From: Butyricicoccus sp. | GTDB lineage: Bacteria; Bacillota; Clostridia; Oscillospirales; Butyricicoccaceae | Assembly (NCBI GenBank): GCA_031293105.1 | Contig: JAUMSA010000371.1 | Coordinates: 1 to 5,664 of the forward strand | Length of the DNA: 5,664 nt | Reading direction: 5' to 3' | Shown here: in pieces, positions 1-5,390 of the stretch | Numbering within the stretch: the stretch's first letter is position 1 | Layout of the letters: every line of letters starts with the position of its first letter | Notes under the pieces: generated by a model | Told to the model about the DNA's origin: nothing | Databases searched by the model: none | What the model saw: the letters and a program-made list of their open reading frames with translations, nothing else | Program-made: the position numbers and the translations under genes

Positions 1-19
1 AGATGTGTATAAGAGACAG
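1..19 (+). other. Nextera/Tn5 mosaic-end adapter remnant (not genomic)
   Basis: These 19 bases read AGATGTGTATAAGAGACAG, which is exactly the Tn5 transposase mosaic-end sequence used in Nextera libraries. It sits at the very edge of the window and abuts the ATPase gene in mid-codon. The simplest reading is an untrimmed adapter at a contig end, not a Tn5 insertion: no transposon sequence follows it. Translated, it gives the artefact peptides MCIRDR or MYKRQ on the plus strand and VSYTH on the minus strand, so gene calls crossing it carry false ends. Confidence 0.97.
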
Positions 20-416
20 GCTTACGGGTGCGGTAGGGCTCGAGCCCAAGGATATCGATTGCCCAATCCACCTTCTTTTGAATCTCATCGGCGGGCACCT
101 TCATATTTTTCAGGCCGTACCCGATATTTTTTTCCACCGTCATGTGCGGATACAAGGCATAGTTTTGAAAGACCATCGAGATGCCGCGATCCTTGGGAAC
201 CACCTCATTGACCCGCCTGCCATCGATGTACAGTTCGCCGCCTGTGATCTCCTCAAACCCGGCGATCATGCGCAAGGTGGTCGACTTGCCGCATCCGGAA
301 GGCCCGACCAGGGCAATAAACTCCTTCGGCTCAATTTCCAGGTTGAAATTCTCCACCGTATTTTTATCCGAGCCCGGATACCGTTTGCAAATATCTTTAA
401 ATTCAATGAAACTCAT
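20..416 (-). CDS. Sugar ABC transporter ATP-binding protein, MalK/UgpC/MsmX type (N-terminal 132 residues; cut by contig end)
   Basis: This is the ATPase that powers the sugar importer encoded upstream, working on the cytoplasmic face of the two permeases. The protein starts MSFIEFKDICKRYPG. An A-loop-type tyrosine is at about residue 13, the Walker A motif GPSGCGKST at residues 38-46, and the Q-loop (VFQNYALYPHMTV) has its Gln at residue 84. The visible part ends at LGLEPYRTRK, just before the expected LSGGQ signature, so the signature, Walker B, H-loop and C-terminal regulatory domain are missing. CUT1 ATPases are usually about 360-370 residues, so roughly a third is present. The ATG is 6 nt after the upstream permease stop, with an AGAGGG-like ribosome binding site inside that gene's end. 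The truncation is caused by the adapter at 1-19 and is not a real pseudogene. The family assignment is firm; the sugar cannot be told from it. Confidence 0.95.
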
Positions 417-422
417 AATCAG

Positions 423-1274
423 TTATCCCTCTTTCGAACCTGTTGACATAACGCCGGCCACAATTTGTTTGGAGAACAGTGCATAGATAATAATGACCGG
501 GATGGTGACCAGTGTAATGACGGCAAGCGTCTGCCCCATGGTCGTATTCTCGTTGGCGGTGATGGAATTCAAGCCAATCTGTGCGGTCAGCAAGTCGCTC
601 GATGTGAACACCAGCGAGGGCCAGAGATAGTCATTCCATACCCCGAGGAAGGTAAAGACGCTGACGGTTGCCACAACCGTTTTGGACATGGGCAGCACCA
701 TGGTAAAGAAGTACTTGACCGGGCCGCAATGGTCAAGCTGCGCCGCCTCGTACACATCATCCGGTAAGCTGACAAATACCTGCCGGAACAAGAAAATGTT
801 AAACGGGTTTACAATCATCGGCAGGATGTAACCGATCACGGTATCCAGCAGTCCCAGCTTTGCGATAAATAGGAAATGAATCGTGATGACCGTTTCGGTG
901 GGTACAATCAGCAGCATCAGGATGACCAGCAGCCACTGGTCACGGAACGGGAAGTTGATTTTGGCCAGCGCATATCCGGCCAGACCGTTCACAATAATGC
1001 CCAGTACAATCAGGATTGCCGCGTACAACAGCGTATTGGCCATATACCGCACAAAGTTGGTATCGGTCAGGATGGAGATATAATTGTCCAGAAAACCCCC
1101 GTCCGGAACCGGCGGGATGAACGCCGCCACCGAGTTCATATCCGCGGTGATGGCTGCATCCGGCTTGAAGGAGTTGGCCAGCATCCAGATGACCGGAAAC
1201 AGAAAGAATATGCTCAAGATCAGCAGGAAGGCGACAAGCAGCCAGTTAAGACCTCGCTGTTTTTTTGTTAACAT
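423..1274 (-). CDS. Carbohydrate ABC transporter permease, MalG/AraQ type (CUT1)
   Basis: This 283-residue inner-membrane subunit is the second of two permeases forming the sugar channel. Its length is typical of MalG-like proteins. About six hydrophobic helices are visible, near residues 11-33, 80-104, 114-135, 147-165, 197-220 and 250-270. The cytoplasmic EAA loop that contacts the ATPase is YEAAQLDHCGPVKYFFTMVLP (residues 175-195). It is followed by GVWNDYLWP (211-219), typical of MalG relatives, and the C-terminal FSKQIVAGVMSTGS is also characteristic. The usual Gly after EAAxxx is His here. The start is well supported: AAGGAGG lies 6 nt upstream of the ATG. The gene overlaps the end of the MalF-type permease by 29 nt, which suggests translational coupling, and the ATPase follows 6 nt after its stop. 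The substrate is not determinable. Confidence 0.95.
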   Translation of the reverse strand: MLTKKQRGLNWLLVAFLLILSIFFLFPVIWMLANSFKPDAAITADMNSVAAFIPPVPDGGFLDNYISILTDTNFVRYMANTLLYAAILIVLGIIVNGLAGYALAKINFPFRDQWLLVILMLLIVPTETVITIHFLFIAKLGLLDTVIGYILPMIVNPFNIFLFRQVFVSLPDDVYEAAQLDHCGPVKYFFTMVLPMSKTVVATVSVFTFLGVWNDYLWPSLVFTSSDLLTAQIGLNSITANENTTMGQTLAVITLVTIPVIIIYALFSKQIVAGVMSTGSKEG

Positions 1275-2142
1275 GACGTTCCTCCTTATCCTTGGTCAAC
1301 ACATTTTGGACAATGGTCAGCACAACCACGAAGATCGTAAATACAATCGCCATGGTAGATGCCAGACCCATCTCCCAGTTCACCGTACCGGTTTCATAAA
1401 TGTCATATACAATCGTGTAGGTGGAGTGGTCGGGACCGCCGCCGGTCATAACCATCGGCTGCACCAGCATACGGAATGCACCGATTGTGACCGTGATAAA
1501 CACGAACACGCACAAGGGCTTGAGCTCCGGCAACGTAATATCGCGGAATTTCTGCCATTCGGTTGCGTGGTCCATCTCCGCCGCTTCATACAGGGCCGGG
1601 TTGATATTTTGAAGGCCGCCCAAGAAAATAATCATCTGGTACCCCACGCCCTGCCATACACTCATCACGGCAATGGAGGGCAGCGCCTGCTTGGAGCTAT
1701 AAATAAATGCCTGCGCATCGATGCCGAAATTGGAAAGCAGCGTATTTAAAATACCTTCCGGGCTGTAAATCTGTATCCAGAGGGTGGATACAACCGCCAG
1801 GGACATGACCACCGGGATGAAGAAAGCCACTTTAAAGTATTTCTTGCAGTGCGCCGCTTTGTGGATGGCCAGCGCCAGCACCAACGCCCCCACGCATTGC
1901 AGCGGCACGATGATAATAACAAATTTCACCGTGTTGAAAAAGGCGGATACGAAGAGATCATCCTTAAAGATGGAAAAGTAGTTTTCCAAACCGACAAAAT
2001 GGGTCAAATCGGGATTCAGGGCAAAGTAGTCGGTAAAGCTGAACCCGAATGTCAGCAGCAATGGCAGAAAGAGGAACAGGGTCAGCAAGATCAGCGCCGG
2101 TCCGAAAAATGCCATGCCCATGATTGCGTTTTTCTGTTTCAT
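1246..2142 (-). CDS. Carbohydrate ABC transporter permease, MalF/UgpA type (CUT1)
   Basis: This 298-residue membrane protein is the first permease of the sugar importer. It has six predicted membrane segments: an N-terminal helix at residues 8-32, then helices near 68-94, 104-125, 156-176, 208-228 and 259-283. The FxGLENY motif (HFVGLENYFSIF, residues 48-59) is typical of MalF/UgpA relatives. The ATPase-contacting EAA loop is LYEAAEMDHATEWQKFRDI plus TLPELKP (184-209), followed by MTGGGPDHST (232-241), also family-typical. As in its partner permease, the conserved Gly of the EAA motif is His. Its ATG overlaps the TGA stop of the binding-protein gene as ATGA, and only a weak GAGA ribosome site is visible, so translation probably depends on coupling to the upstream gene. 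The C-terminus (HVNKKTARS) is read through the start of the next permease. Confidence 0.95.
   Translation of the reverse strand: MKQKNAIMGMAFFGPALILLTLFLFLPLLLTFGFSFTDYFALNPDLTHFVGLENYFSIFKDDLFVSAFFNTVKFVIIIVPLQCVGALVLALAIHKAAHCKKYFKVAFFIPVVMSLAVVSTLWIQIYSPEGILNTLLSNFGIDAQAFIYSSKQALPSIAVMSVWQGVGYQMIIFLGGLQNINPALYEAAEMDHATEWQKFRDITLPELKPLCVFVFITVTIGAFRMLVQPMVMTGGGPDHSTYTIVYDIYETGTVNWEMGLASTMAIVFTIFVVVLTIVQNVLTKDKEERHVNKKTARS
1281..1287 (-). promoter_or_regulatory. Shine-Dalgarno site for the MalG-type permease, inside the upstream gene
   Basis: The minus strand reads AAGGAGG followed by AACGTC and the ATG at 1274. This near-perfect site lies inside the 3' end of the MalF-type permease coding sequence. 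It fixes the downstream start and confirms that the 29-nt overlap is genuine and not a mis-called start. Confidence 0.85.
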
Positions 2143-3464
2143 GATGTTCTCGTATAACGCTCCAGCTTAGCGTCAATCCTTTCTACAGCTTTATCCAGTT
2201 CGGTTTGTGCATCCTTGCCGCTCAGGGCGATGCTTTCGAGCGCCTGCTGGAACGAGGTGCTCACCTGCGGATAAACAGGGGTCTTGGGACGCGGGTGCCC
2301 ATACTGGCTGAGTTGTTCGTATAGGGCGCGGTAATTTTCATCGGTGCGGAACACGTCGATCTGCTCAAAGGCCGCATAGGTCGAGGGGAAGTTTTTGGTC
2401 TGCTCCCACATCTGTACGCCGCTCTCGACACCGCTCATATACTTGACCAGCTCGGTCGCGGCCTCAATATCTTCCGCGTCGGTGGACGCTGCAAACGCCC
2501 AGGAGCCGGTCGGTGTATAGCGTCCGCCGTCCCAATCATCGCTGACAATATAGGGGGCCACGCCCAGATGGAGGTCGGGGTAGCTGGTGTAGGCGGTATT
2601 CACTTCCCATGCGCCGTCAAACTTAAAGGCCGCCCGCCCGCTTTCAAACAGCTTATCAATCGGCGCCTCGGACATATAGCCATGCTCCACGATCGACCGG
2701 AACAATTCCATGGTCTCTACATTTTCCGGCGAATTGAAAATGCCGTCCACGGTCATACCATCCTCGCTTACCATATCGCTCCCGTTTGACCATACAAAGG
2801 GGGCATAGTAATAGATGCTCGTTTCCCCGACCGGGAAGGTCATATCCAGCGGATAGCCGCCCAATTCGTCCATCATCGGTTTGAGCTTTTCCAAGATGTC
2901 CATAAACTCGCTCCACGTCCACGGGTGGTCGGCTGTGGGAACTTCGATGCCGGCTGCATCCAGGATATCTTTGTTATAGTACAGCCCTACGCTCGATTCC
3001 ATTACACCCAGCGCATACAGCTGTCCGTCATAGGTGCCTTGCTCCAGAATGGATTCCAGGTATGTACTGCGCTCCTCTTCGGTCAGTTCGGCCAGCGGCT
3101 GGATGATGCCATTGGCGGCATAGGCCGCGATATTGGGGCCATCCACCGTCAGAACGTCTGGCAGCATGCCGGACATCACCGATGCGTTGATCTTATCCGA
3201 ATAACCGCCGCCGCTGTCGTTGCGTGGTACAAATTCAATATCTGCAAAGTACTTGCCATCAAACGCCTCATTAAAGCGGTCTACGGCCTGCCGGTATACC
3301 TGGCCTTCCTCGGTGTCTTCAATGGAATGTACCCAGATTGATAAATACTCTTCGCCTGGGTCAAACCCTTCCTGTTCACCTGGTAACGGGTCTTTCTTCT
3401 GGCATCCAGCCAGGCAACAGATCACTGCAAGCAGCGCTGTGATACCCAGCAATCGCTTTTTCAT
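2139..3464 (-). CDS. Sugar ABC transporter substrate-binding lipoprotein (extracellular family 1)
   Basis: This 441-residue lipoprotein is predicted to capture the sugar outside the membrane and deliver it to the two permeases. The N-terminus MKKRLLGITALLAVICCLAGC is a lipoprotein signal: basic start, hydrophobic core, and lipobox LAGC with Cys21 as the lipidated residue. The mature protein starts with a Gly/Glu/Asp-rich linker. Family-typical elements follow: YLSIWVHS near 40-47, MLPDVLTVDGPN near 100-111, GLYYNKDIL (160-168), FDGAWE (282-287) and PTGSWAFAAS (318-327). The length suits family 1 binding proteins. I chose the ATG at 3464 over an in-frame TTG at 3488 because the lipoprotein signal then begins directly with MKKR and an AAAGGTG/GAAGGG ribosome site precedes it. 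It is first in the operon and overlaps the next gene by 4 nt. The numerous acidic and aromatic residues fit a carbohydrate ligand, but its identity is unknown. Confidence 0.94.
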   Translation of the reverse strand: MKKRLLGITALLAVICCLAGCQKKDPLPGEQEGFDPGEEYLSIWVHSIEDTEEGQVYRQAVDRFNEAFDGKYFADIEFVPRNDSGGGYSDKINASVMSGMLPDVLTVDGPNIAAYAANGIIQPLAELTEEERSTYLESILEQGTYDGQLYALGVMESSVGLYYNKDILDAAGIEVPTADHPWTWSEFMDILEKLKPMMDELGGYPLDMTFPVGETSIYYYAPFVWSNGSDMVSEDGMTVDGIFNSPENVETMELFRSIVEHGYMSEAPIDKLFESGRAAFKFDGAWEVNTAYTSYPDLHLGVAPYIVSDDWDGGRYTPTGSWAFAASTDAEDIEAATELVKYMSGVESGVQMWEQTKNFPSTYAAFEQIDVFRTDENYRALYEQLSQYGHPRPKTPVYPQVSTSFQQALESIALSGKDAQTELDKAVERIDAKLERYTRTS

Positions 3465-3500
3465 GTGCACCTTTCCCTTCTTTTCCAAAGTGACAACGAA

Positions 3501-3527
3501 TAACCGGTAAAGTTACCGGTTACTTTA
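3501..3527. promoter_or_regulatory. Candidate LacI-family operator for the ABC operon
   Basis: Positions 3508-3527 (TAAAGTTACCGGTTACTTTA) form a 20-bp palindrome in which 9 of 10 base pairs match, centred on a CpG at 3517/3518. A second quasi-palindrome, TAACCGGTAA at 3501-3510, is the exact reverse complement of 3513-3522, giving two ACCGGT cores 12 bp apart. LacI-family proteins typically bind such sites, with a hinge-helix Leu inserted at the central CpG. The adjacent regulator has that Leu (Leu58). The site lies just downstream of the -10 box (3533-3538) of the ABC promoter and covers the expected transcript start near 3526, a classic place for repression. That this regulator binds here is inference. 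Confidence 0.75.
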
Positions 3528-3532
3528 GTTTG

Positions 3533-3562
3533 ATGATATCACTTTCCCATAAGATACGTCAA
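3533..3562 (-). promoter_or_regulatory. Sigma-A-type promoter of the sugar ABC operon
   Basis: On the minus strand, TTGACG (3562-3557) and TATCAT (3538-3533) each match 5 of 6 bases of the -35 and -10 consensus, with an 18-nt spacer. The transcript would start near 3526, giving a leader of about 60 nt before the binding-protein ATG at 3464. The start point would fall within the palindromic operator. Confidence 0.72.
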
Positions 3563-3611
3563 TGACAAATGCAAAGCCCACTCGATTTTTGTAAAGTCCT
3601 ACATTTTTTCC

Positions 3612-3635
3612 ATATTGGATTTGTCTATATTGGAT
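3612..3635. repeat. 9-bp direct repeat ATATTGGAT in the divergent promoter region
   Basis: ATATTGGAT occurs at 3612-3620 and 3627-3635, with 15 bp between start points. The pair lies between the two divergent promoters, upstream of both -35 boxes (about 50 bp from the ABC one, about 30 bp from the regulator one). It could be a tandem binding site for a further regulator or an AT-rich coincidence; no known family motif is recognised. Confidence 0.4.
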
Positions 3636-3664
3636 ATGACCGATTTTGGCCCGGTTCCGCATGG

Positions 3665-3693
3665 TTGAAAGCCATTTTGTATTCTGTTATACT
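3665..3693 (+). promoter_or_regulatory. Sigma-A-type promoter of the LacI-family regulator gene
   Basis: TTGAAA (3665-3670) and TATACT (3688-3693) are separated by an ideal 17-nt spacer, and each matches 5 of 6 consensus bases. A start near 3700 would give a leader of about 27 nt to the ATG at 3727, with GGGGG at 3715-3719 as ribosome site. No palindrome comparable to the ABC operator overlaps it, so autoregulation is not evident. Confidence 0.75.
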
Positions 3694-3726
3694 ACTATTG
3701 AAAGCACGAATGCCGGGGGTATCACC

Positions 3727-4752
3727 ATGAAACGCAAAAAAGTCACATTTTCTGACATTGCAGCATATACGAATTTTTCCAAAACCACCATCTCGCGTTA
3801 TTTTAATAACCCCGATTCCTTGACGCTGGAAAACCAACAGAAAATTGCAGATGCGCTTGTTGCATTGGACTACCGCGAGAACAAAGTGGCCCGCATTCTG
3901 GCAAACGGACAGACCGAATTTGTAGGACTGATCATCCCCAACCTCTATATGCACTATTACTCGGAAATGCTCAACTGCATTCTGAACACATACGAACAAT
4001 TTGGCTATAAATTCCTTGTGTTTGCCGGTCACGACCGAAAAGATATTGAAGAACAGTATATCCGCGAACTGCTGGCCTACAACATCGAGGGCATGATTAT
4101 TTTAAGCCCCACCATCCCTTCCGCAGAACTGGCCGATTTCGGTGTGCCCATCGTCACCATTGAACGGGAGGACGCCCATGTGTGCAGCGTCAATACCGAT
4201 AATTATATGGGGGGCGTCCAAGCCACCAGCCTGCTTTGCAAAAGCGACTGCGATGTGCTCATCCACGTCAATGGCAATCTTCCCGCGCACGTCCCGGCAT
4301 ACGGGCGAATTCAAGGCTTTTGCGACATCTGCCAGGAACACAACCTGCGCCATGAATTAATCTTGACCGATTTGGGCAATACTTTTGCAGAAAATCAGAC
4401 ACAAATCTCCCGCATTGTCGACCAGTTGGAAAAAAAATATCCCCAGGAGCGCAAAGGTATCTTCATGCCCAACGACACCCATGCCAACATCCTGCTCAAT
4501 CTTTTGATTCAACGGTTTGGCGCCTTGCCGGACACGTATCAAATCGTAGGGTTTGACGGTTCACCCATTTCCGCCGAAGCCGTCATCCCCATCAGCACCG
4601 TCGCCCAACAGACCAAGCACCTTGCGACCGAAGCCATGGAATTGCTGGTCCAGCAGATGACCGAACGCAAAAAACGCCGGCCGGTCGAAGTCACCACACT
4701 GATCCATAAAATCGTCCCCCCTGTCTTGATTTGCCGCCAAACGACCCATTGA
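3727..4752 (+). CDS. LacI-family transcriptional regulator, likely repressor of the adjacent sugar ABC operon
   Basis: This 341-residue protein has the standard LacI-family layout and length. The N-terminal helix-turn-helix is VTFSDIAAYTNFSKTTISRYFNN (residues 6-28). The hinge helix is NKVARILANG (52-61), with Leu58 at the position that inserts into the operator centre. A periplasmic-binding-protein-like effector domain follows from VGLIIPN (66-72), with PIVTIERED (141-149), YGRIQGF (192-198), MPNDTHA (247-253), IVGFDG (273-278) and ISTVAQQ (289-295). The ATG at 3727 is preferred over an in-frame TTG at 3646, since GGGGG lies 7 nt upstream, the promoter -10 at 3688-3693 lies downstream of that TTG, and MKRKKVTFSDI is a normal family start. 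It is transcribed divergently from the ABC operon, which is the usual pairing of a local sugar repressor with its target. The inducer is unknown; presumably the imported sugar or a derivative. The turn residue usually Gly is Asn (N16-F17-S18). Confidence 0.95.
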   Translation: MKRKKVTFSDIAAYTNFSKTTISRYFNNPDSLTLENQQKIADALVALDYRENKVARILANGQTEFVGLIIPNLYMHYYSEMLNCILNTYEQFGYKFLVFAGHDRKDIEEQYIRELLAYNIEGMIILSPTIPSAELADFGVPIVTIEREDAHVCSVNTDNYMGGVQATSLLCKSDCDVLIHVNGNLPAHVPAYGRIQGFCDICQEHNLRHELILTDLGNTFAENQTQISRIVDQLEKKYPQERKGIFMPNDTHANILLNLLIQRFGALPDTYQIVGFDGSPISAEAVIPISTVAQQTKHLATEAMELLVQQMTERKKRRPVEVTTLIHKIVPPVLICRQTTH

Positions 4753-4755
4753 CAC

Positions 4756-4793
4756 AAAAAGAGAATCGCCAGCTTTCCGACTATTCTCTTTTT
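4756..4793 (+). terminator. Intrinsic terminator of the LacI-family gene (potentially bidirectional)
   Basis: AAAAAGAGAAT (4756-4766) and ATTCTCTTTTT (4783-4793) form a perfect 11-bp stem around a 16-nt loop, only 3 nt after the stop codon and ending in a T run. The A run on the left arm would be a U run on the minus strand, so it could also act as a second barrier to transcripts leaving rpsI. The stem is AT-rich, so the strength is uncertain. Confidence 0.85.
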
Positions 4794-4904
4794 ACATGTC
4801 ACAATATCTACTCATCCCAGCGCCTAGCAAGACACTTATCTTCTTTTGTGTAAAGCAGGTCAAATCTTGTTTTGTCCTTCAAAATTCATCCACATTATTC
4901 AGAT

Positions 4905-4940
4905 AAAAAATCCCCAAAACCTGACGGTTCCGGGGATTTT
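4905..4940 (-). terminator. rpsI: Intrinsic terminator of the rplM-rpsI operon
   Basis: Arms 4932-4940 (GGGGATTTT on the plus strand) and 4907-4915 (AAAATCCCC) pair over 9 bp. A further AACC/GGTT pairing inside the loop leaves a TGAC apex. On the minus strand the stem runs into a six-U tract (4910-4905). It begins about 20 nt after the rpsI stop and faces the terminator of the convergent regulator gene. Between the two (4794-4904) I see no gene or motif. Confidence 0.9.
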
Positions 4941-4959
4941 GAAAACTTTTCGATAAAGT

Positions 4960-5367
4960 TTAGCGCTTGCTGAACTGGGGAGCGCGACGTGCAGCCTTCA
5001 GGCCGTACTTCTTACGTTCCTTCATACGCGGGTCACGTGTCAGGAAGCCAGCAGCCTTCAGGGTCGGACGGTAAGCATCCGAATCCGCCTGCAGCAGGGC
5101 ACGGGAAATACCGTGACGAATTGCACCAGCCTGGCCGGTGAAGCCGCCGCCGGTTACGGTGCATTCGATGTCGAACTTACCGATAGTGCCGGTAGCTTCC
5201 AGCGGCTGACGAACGATCAGCTTCAGGGTTTCCAGACCAAAGTAGTTGTCAATGGTGCGGTTGTTAATCTTGATCTCGCCGGTACCGCCCGGGAAAAGAC
5301 GTACTCTTGCAACAGAGGACTTTCTTCTGCCGGTACCGTAGAAATATGCTTTCTTAGGCGTATACAT
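4960..5367 (-). CDS. rpsI: 30S ribosomal protein S9
   Basis: This 135-residue protein is S9 of the small ribosomal subunit, which sits in the head and reaches the P-site tRNA with its C-terminal tail. The family signatures are clear: YGTGRRKSSVARVRLFPG (residues 10-27), IVRQPLEATG (51-60), TGGGFTGQAGAIRHGISRAL (72-91), and the basic C-terminal tail RKKYGLKAARRAPQFSKR, which ends in the near-universal FSKR. It is slightly longer than the E. coli protein (130 residues) because of a few extra N-terminal residues. A consensus AAGGAGG lies 9 nt before the ATG (5377-5383 on the plus strand), fixing the start. It follows rplM by 23 nt in the universally conserved rplM-rpsI order and is followed by its own terminator. 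No anomaly is seen. Confidence 0.99.
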   Translation of the reverse strand: MYTPKKAYFYGTGRRKSSVARVRLFPGGTGEIKINNRTIDNYFGLETLKLIVRQPLEATGTIGKFDIECTVTGGGFTGQAGAIRHGISRALLQADSDAYRPTLKAAGFLTRDPRMKERKKYGLKAARRAPQFSKR

Positions 5368-5390
5368 GGATTATTTCCTCCTTACAAGAA

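Noticed and set aside
3..446. Plus-strand open frame beginning MCIRDR (and a second beginning MYKRQ)
   Set aside because: It starts inside the adapter and runs antisense to the clear ATPase gene. The N-termini are known adapter-derived artefact peptides.
1385..1394. TACCGGTT core resembling the operator, inside the MalF-type permease gene
   Set aside because: Only the 8-bp core matches and the flanking arms do not pair; a chance occurrence in coding sequence is likely.
1084..1749. Long plus-strand open frame (221 codons) antisense to both permeases
   Set aside because: The opposite strand encodes unmistakable CUT1 permeases. The antisense peptide is rich in His, Arg and Gln with no domain, and no ribosome site is evident.
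3465..3488. TTG start extending the binding protein by 8 residues
   Set aside because: The ATG at 3464 gives a textbook lipoprotein signal starting MKKR and has a ribosome site; the extension adds residues before the signal.
3534..3541. TGATATCA palindrome overlapping the ABC promoter -10 box
   Set aside because: It is only 8 bp, does not extend, and is largely explained by the -10 hexamer.
3647..3658. Possible second operator copy (CCCGGTT) near the regulator promoter
   Set aside because: Only 3 of 6 pairs around the central CpG are symmetric, much weaker than the palindrome at 3508-3527.
3646..3726. TTG start extending the regulator by 27 residues
   Set aside because: The promoter -10 box at 3688-3693 lies inside the extension, and the ATG at 3727 has a GGGGG ribosome site and a normal LacI-family N-terminus.
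3465..3726. Catabolite-response element (CcpA cre site)
   Set aside because: No stretch matches the cre consensus well enough on either strand.
3625..4032. Minus-strand open frame overlapping the LacI-family gene start and the promoter region
   Set aside because: It is antisense to the helix-turn-helix domain and has no recognisable family or ribosome site.
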